From: Owenia fusiformis
Lineage: Eukaryota > Annelida > Polychaeta > Sabellida > Oweniidae
Direction: 5' to 3'
DNA: 64,000 bases
Assembly: GCA_903813345.2 (NCBI GenBank)
Contig: CAIIXF020000002.1
Span: forward strand, 28,277,223 to 28,341,222
Positions 1-11,299 of this stretch are shown here, in pieces. The notes below the pieces were generated by a model. It did no database searches. It worked only from the letters and a program-made list of their open reading frames with translations, and was not told the DNA's origin. Numbering within the stretch: position 1 is the stretch's first letter; each line of letters opens with the position of its first letter. The position numbers were made by a program, and so were the translations under genes.

Positions 1-950
1 GGATTCTGAAAGCACTGTAATGTTGATGGTGTTAGAGTCTTAAAGCACCATAATACGGATGGTGCTACAGTCTGAAAAAGCACTATGATATGGATGATCT
101 TAGAGTATGGATGGCGCTGGAGTCTGAAAACACCATAATACGGATGGTGCTGGAGTCTAAAAAAGCACTATGATATGGATGATCTTAGAGTATGGATGGT
201 GCTAGAGTCTGAAAGCACCATGATGTGGATGGTGTTAGAGTCTCAAAGCACCATTATGTGGATGGTGCTGGAGTCTGAAAGCACCATGATGTGGATGGTG
301 CTGGAGTCTGAAAGCACCATGATGTGGATGGTGTTAGAGTCTCAAAGCACCATTATGTGGATGGTGCTGGAGTCTGAAAGCACCATGATGTGGATGGTGC
401 TGGAGTCTGAAAGCACCATGATGTGGATGGTGCTGGAGTCTGAAAGCACCATGATGTGGATGGTGCTGGAGTCTGAAAGCACCATGATGTGGATGGTGCT
501 GGAGTCTGAAAGCACCATGATGTGGATGGTGCTGGAGTCTGAAAGCACTATGATATAATATGGATGGTGCTGGAGTCTGAAAGCACCATGATCTTGATGG
601 TGCTGGAGTCTAAAAAAGCACTAAACTAATACGAATGGTCTTAGAGTCTTAAAGCACAATAACATGGATTGTGCTAGAGTCTGAAAGCATCATAATGTGG
701 ATGGTGCTGGAGTCTGAAAGCACCATGATGTGGATGGTGTTAGAGTCTCAAAGCACTATGATATAATATGGATGGTGCTGGAGTCTGGAAGCACCATAAC
801 ATGAATGGTGCTGGAGTCTAAAAAAGCACTATACTAATACGGATGGCTTTTGAGTCTAAAAGCACAATAATATGGATTGTGCTACTAGAGTCTGAAAGCA
901 TCATAATGTGGTGGTGCTGGAGTCTAAAAGCACCATGATGTGGATGTTGA
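1..950. repeat. 33-bp minisatellite array
   Basis: Tandem array with a 33-bp core unit (atggtgctggagtctgaaag followed by caccatgatgtgg). The copies are most regular at 190-560 and degenerate towards both ends, with insertions and variants such as gtgttagagtctcaaagc. Because 33 is a multiple of three, the array stays open for translation on both strands (an 11-residue period, MVLESESTMMW on plus and MVLSDSSTIHI on minus). The open frames follow from the period and have no start context or flanking exon, so I do not call a gene. The array may extend to the left of the window. Confidence 0.95.
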
Positions 951-1728
951 TGTCTCTTTTTGGCACGAAATGCTCCCACGATGTTGCTTGGTGCCATATT
1001 ATTCGGTGGAATAAAAAGGCAGGTATGAAGTGAAATATATACACTTAACAAAATTCATTGCAATACTAAATGCGACTTAATATCAATTTACATCTACCAT
1101 ATGCGGAACAATATGTTAATATCTATTCGCTGCTGATGCAGAACGTACGTGTGCTTCCTATATGTATGTATCATTTTCGAAAGTAATTTGAGGTTACAGG
1201 GTGTCCAGGAAGTAAAGCATGGTAAAGGATTTCTAGATTCATATTGCATTAAGTCAGTTTTCATTGTTTTTTTGTTTCTTTTAGCAAAGCAAACAAGACT
1301 ACTTGGCGCATCCCTAGTTTCGTTGACATAGTATAAATAGGGGTTCCGACCAATCCTAGTTTTTTAGGTCCATATAAAGACGGCAGTAAATGTTAATATG
1401 CCAATAATTTTCCTTTAGAAGATACGTTGATTACGCTGCCATCTTTTTACGAACAATGCTTCTATCACATCCAGATATCTCGATAATGAATTTAGTTATC
1501 ATGAAAAGAATCCCACTTTTTATCAATACATTTTATTGCCATTAATCATAGAGTACAGATAATACTTGAAGGACTCAGTCGCCAGTGGCATTTTAGGTGT
1601 CCCTAAATGCATTATTTACAATTCATTATCATATAAGTAAAACAAAAACGTATAGCTGCATTTTGATTGGGGTGTTGAGGACAGATGCCTTTGCCTATAG
1701 GGTCCTTTGTTCACTGCGCGTTTCAGCA
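951..1728. other. unassigned non-coding stretch
   Basis: No gene is supported. A short motif at about 1196-1214 (tacagggtgtccaggaag) resembles the ends of TA-inserting DNA transposons seen elsewhere in the window, but I could not find a partner end. The short open frames here show no family resemblance. Confidence 0.5.
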
Positions 1729-1911
1729 TATACAAGGGCCGATCAAAAAGTTTCTTACAGTTGGCTCTCGATTTTATAATAAGAGGAGTTGGATGTTCAA
1801 ACTTTAACATGAGACAGGATAGTTAGTTTGTTAAAGTTTGAGCATCCAACTCCTCTTATTATAAAATCGAGAGCCAACGGTAAGAAACTTTTTGATCGGC
1901 TTTTGTATATA
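1729..1911. repeat. long near-perfect hairpin (foldback element or hairpin RNA)
   Basis: The left arm at 1729-1808 is matched by its reverse complement at 1830-1911, with a loop of about 21 bases. The inner ~40 bp (ttggctctcgattttataat and following) match almost perfectly, and a few mismatches occur further out (for example ggg against aag next to ccgatc). Such a structure fits a small foldback transposon; a transcript of it would fold into a long stem. No coding potential is seen. Confidence 0.85.
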
Positions 1912-1929
1912 AGGTTGTTTTGTAATTCT

Positions 1930-2430
1930 AAACCATTTTCTTTGTTTTAGGGGAAAATTTTTGTGCGATCCACATGGAATCAATTTGGATATGTGTGGCA
2001 ATCAACGTAGATTCCACATGGAATCCACAGATTTCCACGTGAATTTTCATTGAGCTTTGCCCGATGGGACTGCTTGGGATTCCTTGGGACTTTGCCCCAT
2101 GAAGTCCCATTGAGTCCCATAAGATTAGATGGCGTATCATTTGGCAAAGTTCCACGAAGCCCCATTGAGAATGAACCTGTTCATTCTATTTCAATTGGGC
2201 ATCGTGGGTATTTTGATTATTGGATGTGTCAGGTAACTTGGGATCAAAATGACCGCGACAAAACCTCCTAAACTAAATTACATTATTTCCGTGGGACTCG
2301 ATGGGATATGGAGGGACTCAATAAGACTCCATGGGGCAAAGTTAACAAGGCCTCATGGGACATTGTGGGACTCGATATGGCATGGTGGGACTTGATAGGG
2401 CAAGTGGGATTCTGCGCCATTGGAATATGT
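1930..2430. repeat. degenerate G-rich short repeats
   Basis: Irregular repetition of short blocks such as gggact, tgggact, ccatgggg and ccacatgga in both orientations at 1970-2160 and 2285-2420. A related patch (catgtggat, gtggatcc) lies at 3715-3810. No consistent period could be set and no gene is supported. Confidence 0.5.
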
Positions 2431-2585
2431 TGGCCTTAGGACCAAACTCGCGTAATGTCAAATATCATATAAGTAATGTCAACAAACCCAGTGCCACGGA
2501 ATTGATCACTTTGAGAGAATGTAAAGCACTCTTATGTCCTTTGGCTTCAGGTTAACAATTTATGACACATGTAAAACAACGCATA

Positions 2586-2805
2586 TACACCCCCTCCATA
2601 AGGTTGGCAACTGCAAGTTTTCATATGATAACATATCAAGGTCTGTCAATGTTTGAACCTTGATTTTGTTTCTTATTGCTTTATTTCAAAAGCTTGATGT
2701 CTCGTTTAAAATTGCCAAACAGCATGACAAGCTTTGAGAATTCGAAGTGATTCAAAGGGGGACTTCCAGTTACAAAACTTATGATGGGGGGGGGGGGGGG
2801 GTGTA
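2586..2805. mobile_element. short inverted-repeat element, 'tacac-ccctcc' family
   Basis: The ends are inverted: tacaccccctccataagg and following on the left, and the complement ending at ...ggtgta on the right, where cttatgatg precedes a poly-G run at about 2787-2801. Elements with the same ends lie at 24349-24539 and 31635-32970, and a partial one at 29610. This looks like a non-autonomous DNA transposon family. No coding content. Confidence 0.55.
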
Positions 2806-5800
2806 ACATAACATATTACATGTATCATCATAATTCATTCTTAACATACCATAACTACATGAACAACATTAGGATAAAATGGCATCTGAAACACAATTTT
2901 GAAAAATGTTATTAGAACACACACATGTATTTCCTATTGCTGACCACTAATACACTTAACGGTTTTATGGGGTATGGCAATGATAAGCTGTAAAAAATAT
3001 AAAATGGTAGATAATGAATATATTTAACATATTATGATGTCACATATAGTGTTAATATTTATTTAGAATAAAACATTTTGCTATAATGATACAAATTTTC
3101 TGTTTGACCCTAGCAACAAGTTCAACAACTGAAGTGTAATGTGCCACGCCCCCTTTCTTGAATTTTTAGGGAAAGGTAAAGAGAAAAATCAGAAAAATAG
3201 ATGCTTGTACTTTTTATTGAAACTTATGCAAGAAATATTTGCTAACATCATCAGTGAAGTTTTTAATCAGGTTTTATACACCATAGGCCCTTACTGTTTT
3301 TTAAATGACTGATTAACTATCGACTGATTAAGAAATTTTGAAGAGAAATTATGTACTTTTAGGGACGAATTATCCCATATCTCTACCAAATTCTGTTGGA
3401 TAAGACCTAAACTTTCAGGAATTCTTCATACATGCCTCATTGATATATTAACAATGTTTCATTATTGCAACAACCTCAAATGAGATATTAAATAGTTTCA
3501 AGCATATGGTCAAACTCCGACTCGAAAATGATAACATTTGCTGACTCAGCACTTTTGAGCCTGCTTTGCAGGGTTCACAAACTTTTTTGTACATGCCTTG
3601 GGGTCCGCTACAAGAATCTAAAGTCAAATTGAATCTAGGTGTTTTGGACACAAATGGCCTTGGCCATAGTACTAACAAATAAACATCGAAAAACGTTCGA
3701 AAATCAACGTACCTAAAATCCATGTGGATTTCATATGTGTTTCATGAGGATTCCAGGTGGATCCTCGCGACATACCTGTAGGTTACATGTGGATGTGGTT
3801 TGGATGTGTATCTAATGTTTTTGAGCAGTTAACAACTTCACCATTCGCAATACAGCGATTATCCAGACAATTATGCTGGAAACAATGGAAAGCACGAGTT
3901 TTCCCTATGGGAAAATAACATGGGATACGTGATTCTTAATTTTAACGGATTTCAATGCACATCCCATTTTCAGAAATTGTTAATATAGTGAAGAAGAAAC
4001 TTTTGATATGTTTAAATTGAGAAAAACAAGATCCTCTTTTTAGGAAATGAGTCTAACATTTTGTGCCAAGGTGGGGTCATAATGCATAATTAGAAAGAGT
4101 TTCAGAGAGTTAGATTGATACGTCACTATCATGGGGACTTCACTTGAAAGAAAACATATTACTGTATTTATGGCCAGAAAGTACCCATGGTCAAAGATAT
4201 GACCATCTATATAAAATCACTTGCCATACTGCACATGGACCTTTTGACATTCTTTGAGGAAAAATAGAACATTGACATGTTGTTTTTATTGTTCTCGACA
4301 ATAGCTCGTGTACCCCTAAATAACATTTGAAAAATAAAAAGGTTTCACCTTCAATTGTTGATGGGGAAATGTGTCACTGACGCCACAGGTGATGGTATCA
4401 TATTCCAAGAATGCATTATTAAACAATGCAAAATGAGAAGCTCTTAGTTGTTATGAGTTACTCATTCATTCTACAACATAACACTTATAGAACGTGTAGT
4501 TATCAAACAAGCTTTTTCTATAGATGTTTATTTTCCATTCTGTCATTGGCAAATGCATTATAAGTTAACCATTGTCGTAAGGGTTAGAGATGAGCCCCAT
4601 TAAAAACTTTTGACGAGGATTTGATTTTAATGTCACCACCAAAAGTTGATTAATTGTTGTAGGCTCGTCTAACACTTTCTATGGATGCTGTTCTGTGTTT
4701 GATGTTCGGCGTATGTAACAACGTTCGGCATCTGTAACAGCGTTTCCGGTCGGCGTCTGTAACAAATGGCAGGGGTGATATTTTGCATTATAATGACGGT
4801 TATATTGAACATTTTTGAAAATACTATTTAGGCCTGTTAACGATAATTGGGATATTCTTGTTTTGCCATTGTACTAAAGATTGCAGCATGTAAACAACAT
4901 TCAATGTGTACCAATTTGTTGCCAACACAACGAGTATTCACGACCATAGAGAAATGCCACCCTGTGCTCATCGCACAGTGAATTGTAACCACATTCTATT
5001 TGGAGAGGATTAACTTTATACAGAAGAAACATATTTTTGTCCAAATTACATGAGTAAGTTACCGAGTCGTTAAGTTACTTGGACATAGACTAAGACATTA
5101 ACTTAGTACAGTAAGTTACTTTAAACAATTATATTACTTACAAACCTGCCATTGACTTTATACAAGAGAAAATTCTCTGAAAATGTGTCCCACTTTTTGT
5201 CAATTGTTATAGAGTAAACCCTGAGAACTGTAATTCCAAAAGCTTTGAAATCTTCAGATGACATTATGTCATACATAAAGTCCTACCTTAACAAAGTGTC
5301 TGGTATTTTAAGAAAATTTTATTTTTATGTCTGGAGGATACCAAATATTTGACAGCACAACTTAGATTCACAACAGAAATACAAACATTTTGACAGATAT
5401 TTCCATTGTCTGGCATTTAAAATGTATTAGGAAATGCACTTTTTGGCGCTGTTTTGGCAATTGAAGCATGAACAATTCAAAGTTAATTAAACCAGTGTGT
5501 TGAAGAATACAAATATTTGCAATTGTCAAATTTTATATGCATAGTAAAAGTATTTCATTTCATGGGTCACACATCTAACATCGGCTATTTGGGAGATGAT
5601 CGCAAACATTTAATTTAGAAATTGGAAAATATCAACGTAATGGACACATTGTATATGCCACAAAAAGAAATTTTATTTTTTTGTCCAAAGTTCCATCATT
5701 ACAACCGTTTTTAAGAAAAAGTGAGTAATATTGTATAGATATATACTTTTGGCATGATTACCAATCGTGTTGGCCACAAAATAGTACCTATTGAATATCA

Positions 5801-6000
5801 ATAATCGATAAGATTAGATAATCATTTTCAAGAATGAAAATTCTCCCTCTTTCTGATGGTATATTCAAAATTGGTTGCACACTATGCACAGAGAGTCATT
5901 TTTTGACACTAGTTTGCTTAAATTAATCACCATAACTATACATTAGCCCTTTCTAATGGTACCTTCAAACCCCGGGGTATATTTCTCGAGGATTGTTCAC
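2806..6000. other. unassigned AT-rich intergenic stretch
   Basis: No exon, RNA gene or transposon end could be supported. A small triplicate of about 22 bp (gttcggc-gtctgtaaca type) occurs at 4703-4765. The part next to 6000 is downstream of the minus-strand GPCR gene and probably includes its 3' untranslated region. Confidence 0.5.
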
Positions 6001-6966
6001 TCAACTTAAAGTTGTATTATTAGTTTTAGTGGGTTCTCCCTGAATGATGTTTACGTCATTGCCACGATGTTTCAAGTAGCAAAATACTTTATAGTAGCCC
6101 GCACGAAAATGTCTATTAGTAACCCCATAAATGATACAATTTAAACATGAATTAGCTGTTCCAAACCGAGTCACGCACTTGACGAGTAAGTCTGGAAAAA
6201 AGTCGTTGACATCAACCAGCATCACAAATAGGTATGGAGTCCAAAAAACAGCAAACATAGTAGCCATAATCAGGTACATCATAACTTGTCGAATCTGTCG
6301 TTTAGAAGATGGATTATCATTTCCTGTGGCGCTGTTAGGGTTGTTTGAATCATGTTTTACAACCTTAGATTTTGTGGAGTATATTTTCCAGAAGAGAACA
6401 CCGTACGTTATAAACGTAATGCAACATGGACACGCTACACCGAGTATCAAAATGATGATCGTATACGATACACTCTCGGTGCGGTCATAGTCGCAGGAAT
6501 TTCGCTTCGGATCATAGGCCTGCGCACCCCATACGCCAAACATTGAAGGCAAAACCCACGCAATAGTGTACACCCACACTGTAATGATTGTCACACAAGT
6601 CTTTTTGTAACTGAACAGTTTTACATACCAACGTTTGAAACCTATAAAGAGACACCTATTGAGTGATATGAGGCAAAGATTGATGACAGAAACACCCGCC
6701 GAGACAACCATTATAAATCCAGTGAAATCACACAGGAAGCTATCTCCCAAAATGTTATCACGGTGAATGACGTTAGCTAAAACTATTGGCAGGGCATATG
6801 TTGTGATGATCAAATCAGCAAATGCGACGTTAACAACGAACGCGTTGGGGACGGTTTGAAGGGGTTTATGGATTCTAACTGCCACCATGATGACAATATT
6901 ACCAAATGTGCCAATCACTATGACAAGTGCCAATGTAATAGCATCAATTATTTCACCCGTCGTCAT
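6001..6966 (-). CDS. class A G-protein-coupled receptor, moody/melatonin-receptor-like
   Basis: Single-exon gene for a seven-helix plasma-membrane receptor of 321 aa. Seen: TM1 with Asn23 in GNIVIM; TM2 with Asp51 in NVAFADL; Cys79 before TM3 and Cys158 in the second extracellular loop, the usual disulfide pair; Arg104 in the sequence LNRC where most receptors have DRY; FWTPY in TM6; and NCIIY in TM7 in place of NPxxY. The N-terminus is only about 8 residues long. An in-frame TGA lies eight codons upstream of the ATG, so this start is firm for an unspliced gene. The Asn-Arg pair at the end of TM3 and the loop-2 pattern YDPKRNSC recall the moody/GPR84/melatonin-receptor branch, which has many orphan members in invertebrates. 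Ligand and coupling are unknown. Length is normal and no damage is seen. Confidence 0.92.
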   Translation of the reverse strand: MTTGEIIDAITLALVIVIGTFGNIVIMVAVRIHKPLQTVPNAFVVNVAFADLIITTYALPIVLANVIHRDNILGDSFLCDFTGFIMVVSAGVSVINLCLISLNRCLFIGFKRWYVKLFSYKKTCVTIITVWVYTIAWVLPSMFGVWGAQAYDPKRNSCDYDRTESVSYTIIILILGVACPCCITFITYGVLFWKIYSTKSKVVKHDSNNPNSATGNDNPSSKRQIRQVMMYLIMATMFAVFWTPYLFVMLVDVNDFFPDLLVKCVTRFGTANSCLNCIIYGVTNRHFRAGYYKVFCYLKHRGNDVNIIQGEPTKTNNTTLS

Positions 6967-7019
6967 CGTGCTTTCCTGATTTCCTAATCAAGAGGTGGTA
7001 TAATACGTTATCACTGTCT

Positions 7020-7500
7020 GGCTGTCTGTCTCTTTAAGGAAAAACTAATTGACAATCCTCGACTTCCTTAAGAGTTAAGCTGCAAAGTAATGGCGTCAAT
7101 ACTCCTTGCCTATATTCCCTTTATATAAAGCTGCAAAGTAATCGCGTCAATACTCCTTGTTTACTTTTCCTTTATGCAAAGCTGCAAAGTAATGGCGTCA
7201 ATACTCCTTGCCTATATTCCCTTTATATAAAGCTGCAAAGTAATCGCGTCAATACTCCTTGTTTACTTTCCCTTTATGCAAAGCTGCAAAGTAATCGCGT
7301 CAATACTTCCTGCCTACATATAAAGCTTCAAAGTAATGGTGTCAATACTCCTTGTCTACATTCCCGTTATATAAAGCTGCAAAGTAATCACGTCAATACT
7401 CCTTGTCTACATTCCCGTTATATAAAGCTGCAAAGTAATCACGTCAATACTCCTTGTCTACGTTCCTTTTATTCAAAGCTGCAAAGTAATACTGTGATAG
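7020..7500. repeat. 51-bp tandem array upstream of the GPCR
   Basis: About eight copies with a 51-bp step, each containing agctgcaaagtaat followed by gcgtcaatactccttg. Alternate copies carry two spacer types (tatattccctttatata and tactttccctttatgca), so the left half has a 102-bp dimer period. It begins just upstream of the GPCR start codon. Confidence 0.9.
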
Positions 7501-8950
7501 CATCGACCCCATCTCATCATATGTACCTTAATTTTCGTCGTGTCCGATATAGGCGATTTTTATCTTTTAGAATTTTTGTTTAATTTAGACAATATTTAAG
7601 TAAAATAATGAAGATAATGAAGAAGTTAAACACCAGGCAAGGGCGTTACAATACCCGGGAATTTATCGGTTCGTCCAGTACTTGTTTGTGATAGCGCCCT
7701 CTGTAGGTCACTGTGCTTATAGCCTACAGTAATACGGGGTAGGATATCGGGAATTCGGTCAGTTTCTATCCGTCGATTTCGCTATGAATTGAAGCAAGTG
7801 TGACCACTTTATCCACTTAAACAATTTGATAATTGATTTAATCTTTAAACAAAATCGATAAACACGTTATACACTTCCTATCTCCTTAGAAATTAGCATG
7901 TATTTATGGATTGTGTTTTCGAACAAGGCTCGACCCACCCCAATAGGGAAATCCTTATGCTAATTAGTATGACGTCATATTTTCCTGGGGAATCCTAGAT
8001 TTCAAAGCCTCAGTCTGTTATTGTGTCAAATGTAAACGCTCTTGGGACGCTCTTTTGCAGACAGAAAATTGACAGATTAGCTTTTAACTTTCAGCTTTGA
8101 TGTTTAAATATTCTGTATTTCTACCGGACTTCTTGCTGAATATCATATAATGTTATAACTTGATTTGGATCATTGCCTGATTGATCATTCTGAAATTTTG
8201 ATTGTGATTCATGATTGATTGGCAAGAAAAATAATTCCTATTGTTTTCCAGCGAAGTCAAAATGTTACAGCATGAGTTATAATGTCGAGTTTGCATCATG
8301 TTAAATTCTGCTAGTGATTAGAAGTCCATGCACAAGCATACACATAAGAGACAAACACACCCAGGCTCCAGGCCGTGGATGGAAATATAAAACTATTTAG
8401 GCACAAACTGGTATTAATAGGCCGATATGTAGTGTCTGCCATGTATTGAAGGTAAACCAATCTGTTTTATTAATGTTACTTCTATCAATACATGGGTTGT
8501 GCAATAGAAAAGCAATGGCACAATCAAAAATGTGCATATCAATCGTGAATATCTCTCGGTTCAAAGCTTATTTCCAACAGAATCGTGTCAAAATATGTGT
8601 CTGAGTAACAGTTATACATTATAAGATCGCAAACTCTTACCAATTATCAGCCGAATGGCTCATTTTCAACGAAATGTCCTTAAGACAACAGCCCTGGGTC
8701 GCGCCTGAGACCAAAAACTACTTCAAATAGCCTTCCCCTAATTATATTGGATAATCACATTTATGCGTGCGCGCGCAGCTCATCCAATGAACGAAACGCC
8801 ACTTCCCGCTGAAATCACCGGGTATTGATCTTTCCCTTGCACCAGGTGAGATATTCTTTGAGAAAAGTGTGAAATATGCCATTAATTCTAGAGATTCAAA
8901 ATTTTTTCAAAATTAAAACGGGCTGCGTAAAAACGTAGTTCTGGGACCTG
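7501..8950. other. unassigned stretch
   Basis: No gene, RNA or transposon end is supported between the regular 51-bp array and its decayed copies. Confidence 0.4.
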
Positions 8951-8954
8951 TACT

Positions 8955-9290
8955 AAATTTTAGTCATAAAGCTGCAAAGTTATTAACGATTATTGACTGC
9001 CTTCTCAAAAAAGCTGCGAAGAAATCAACAATCCTTGGCTGATTTCCTAATCAACAACATAAATCAGCAAAAGTTGACAATAATCCTTGAATGCCCTCCG
9101 ATTAAGCTATGGATTCCTTACTTCCATCCTTATAAAGCTGTGAAGTAATCCCTAGCCTTTAACTAACTTTCTAATATAGGGAGGAAGTAATTGACAATCC
9201 TTGACTGACTTCTTCATCAAGATGTAAAGTATATAATCAGCGATCATTGACTGCGTTCCAAATTAATGTTAAATAATGAACTAGCCTTGA
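8955..9290. repeat. decayed copies of the 51-bp array
   Basis: Blocks such as aaagctgcaaagttattaac, aagctgcgaagaaatcaac and aaagctgtgaagtaatcc, each followed by a form of caatccttgactgacttc, repeat every 45-60 bp. They are diverged relatives of the array at 7020-7500, which suggests one older array that was split or partly homogenised. Confidence 0.7.
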
Positions 9291-9945
9291 CTGTTAAATG
9301 CAGCACTGGATTAGGTTTCAGTTTTCAGTTACAATTTGGTATGTAAAGCAGTTTTAGCATGCCTCTTATAGTGTATATACATGTGCTCTAAGTACTTAGA
9401 GGAAATGATGATATTAGTTCACAACAATGCCCATCGATTAGGATATACACGTGATGGACATTAACAATCGTATTCCATTTGGGAGTGTCTGGGGGTGCGA
9501 ATAATAGATAAGCCCTATTTGCACAATTTGTAGTGCACTTCGGAACTCACTTAAACAAACCAATTACGTTTGTATTGATCAACAATGACATTCGAAGATT
9601 ATATTACCTTTCCATGATGACGTATTTATCGATATCTTGATATTCTACTCTAACAATGTCTTTAATAAAAATATGTAAAATTACTTTTTAATTATAACGT
9701 CAAAATTAATTATAATTGACTTGAATTCGTTGATATGTATATATTAAACGTGAAATCAAATAGAATGACATCGGACACCTTTAGGAATATATTGGGGAAA
9801 AAAGGGATCAATATTTAAAAAATTGGTCCGAATTTTCAAATTTTTCTCCCTCCATAATTTTTAAGATATAGGTCTATATAAGAATGAATTGTAATTTGTG
9901 TGTCAAAACTTCAAAAAGAATAAATAACATAAGTCCCATTACAAT

Positions 9946-10078
9946 ATACAATTATTGACCTCTCCAGAGGTTTACTGTCAAAATTATCCCGAGACTGTAA
10001 ACCGAGACCGTAGGTCGAGGTTTACAGTCGAGGGATATAATTTTGACAGTAAACCGAATGGAGAGGTCTATAATTGTT
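9946..10078. repeat. imperfect palindrome next to the Crypton-like fragment
   Basis: The left arm (attgacctctccagaggttt, then actgtcaaaattatcccg and actgtaaacc) is matched in reverse by ggtttacagtcgaggg, ataattttgacagtaaacc and gagaggtctataattg. Arms are about 55 bp around a short centre at about 10000-10015. It is probably part of, or inserted into, the adjacent transposon relic. Confidence 0.75.
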
Positions 10079-10081
10079 TTG

Positions 10082-10372
10082 TTAGTCCGAAGAATATCTT
10101 AGATTTTTCTGACCCTTGAAGTTGACTTGAAGTTGGATCCAGACCCTCGAGACGTTCATGTTGTATTTCAGTATATCGGCAGTAAGTTCACTCAATGGAG
10201 TCAAATTACTCTCCTGGGCGAAGTCCACTAAAAGCTTTGTACAAAGTTTTAGATTTTTCTTCGTATTTTGACTGTCTTTACTCTCTAAGAGACTAATAAT
10301 ATCCTCATCTTCAACATTTTTGAAACGGCTAGTGTTAGCGGCTGCCATTTTATCGTCTGATAATGACGTCAT
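10082..10372 (-). pseudogene. N-terminal relic of a Crypton-like (DUF3504/KIAA1958-type) transposon protein
   Basis: The 96-aa open frame begins MTSLSDDKMAAA and then reads RFKNVEDEDIISLLESKD, SQNTKKNLKLCTKLLVDF. This resembles the N-terminal helical region that precedes the catalytic domain in Crypton-derived proteins such as KIAA1958, QRICH1 and ZMYM. After about residue 70 the family-like sequence continues in another frame (GSNFKSTSRVRKI, then a stop), so a frameshift is present. The rest of the recombinase domain is absent. I infer a dead, truncated copy. The family call is from memory of sequence style and is moderate. Confidence 0.5.
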
Positions 10373-10424
10373 TTTAGTGGAATGCTGGGAATATTATTCA
10401 CCGGCAATGCATTGCGCGGTGTAC

Positions 10425-10552
10425 AGTTAAAATTATTCACCGCTCGTTGATCAATCAAAATCGAGTATTTCAACTGAGCTACTAACAATACATATTGTTG
10501 ACCGCTAATCAACCAATCAGAATTGAGTATTTCAACTGAGGTACTAACAAAA
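10425..10552. repeat. duplicated ~60-bp block
   Basis: Two diverged direct copies lie next to each other, each with an 'attgttgaccgct' or 'attattcaccgct' start, then atcaatca, agtatttcaactgag and tactaacaa. The terminal actaacaaaa is the reverse complement of ttttgttagt at 10078-10087, so 10078-10550 may be the body of one element that contains the Crypton-like relic. Confidence 0.5.
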
Positions 10553-10889
10553 TATACAGATTATCCCGGCAAGGTACATTCAAATAGCTGAACATTTTTA
10601 CTTACTCTTATTCAAAGCTAAGGTCTCTCTTCCAAAGAGTAAGTCCATATTATTTCGTGCGCCATTATATGCCATTGATGTTTAAAACCAGCAAGACCAC
10701 CGAGTGTTCCAAAGAATTTGACCGAAAGGAACTGTCATAGCTTTGAGAAAATGTACTTATTTTGTTCATTTTTCGGAAGTTATAATGGAAAACCTGCATG
10801 CTAAAACTATCTAGAAGTTAACATGAACTATAGAAGAAAATAGAGAGTAACATCAGCTGTACACTTTTGTGCGCAAGGACTTTAGGTGA

Positions 10890-11102
10890 ACTTTTGATGT
10901 CAGAAAGGTTCCTGGAAAGAGCATTACCAATGTCTGGGTGAAGAAAAAAACTGGTTCTGTAAAGAATTTGAACTCCAAGGCTGTAGAAAGAGGGAGCCAT
11001 TCTGGAGACCAAAAAGTAAAAACTGCTCGGACAGAACAGAACATTGACTTAGTGAGGGAAGCTGTGGAACTAAGTTCTAGAAAATCTTGTGAAAATGTAT
11101 GA
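10890..11102 (+). pseudogene. relic of a Tc/mariner-like transposase helix-turn-helix
   Basis: On the plus strand the frame through 10908-11102 reads KVPGKSITNVWVKK, TGSVKNLNSKAVERGSHSG, TARTEQNIDLVREAVELSS, RKSC and then stops. This is the typical N-terminal helix-turn-helix region of transposases whose next part would be a second DNA-binding helix and a DDE domain; both are missing here. Downstream at 11258-11283 the sequence caatctttttggaacgccct, then gta, is a plausible right terminal repeat ending at a TA dinucleotide. The left end was not found. The long open frame on the other strand (10853-11374 minus) is a shadow. It is a dead copy. Confidence 0.6.
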
Positions 11103-11299
11103 TTGACAATTTCTTCCCCAGAGTTCAACTGGGTCTTGAGAGGCAAGGTCGCCACTAGGAGTATGTCATAAAGACTGGATCGGAATAATTCCAAAACTAT
11201 TTGTCTAATCAATCTGAAACTTTCAGACAATGACAGACAAATTAGGTGACTTCTTCGGTCCAATCTTTTTGGAACGCCCTGTACTATTCGCCGAGGAGA

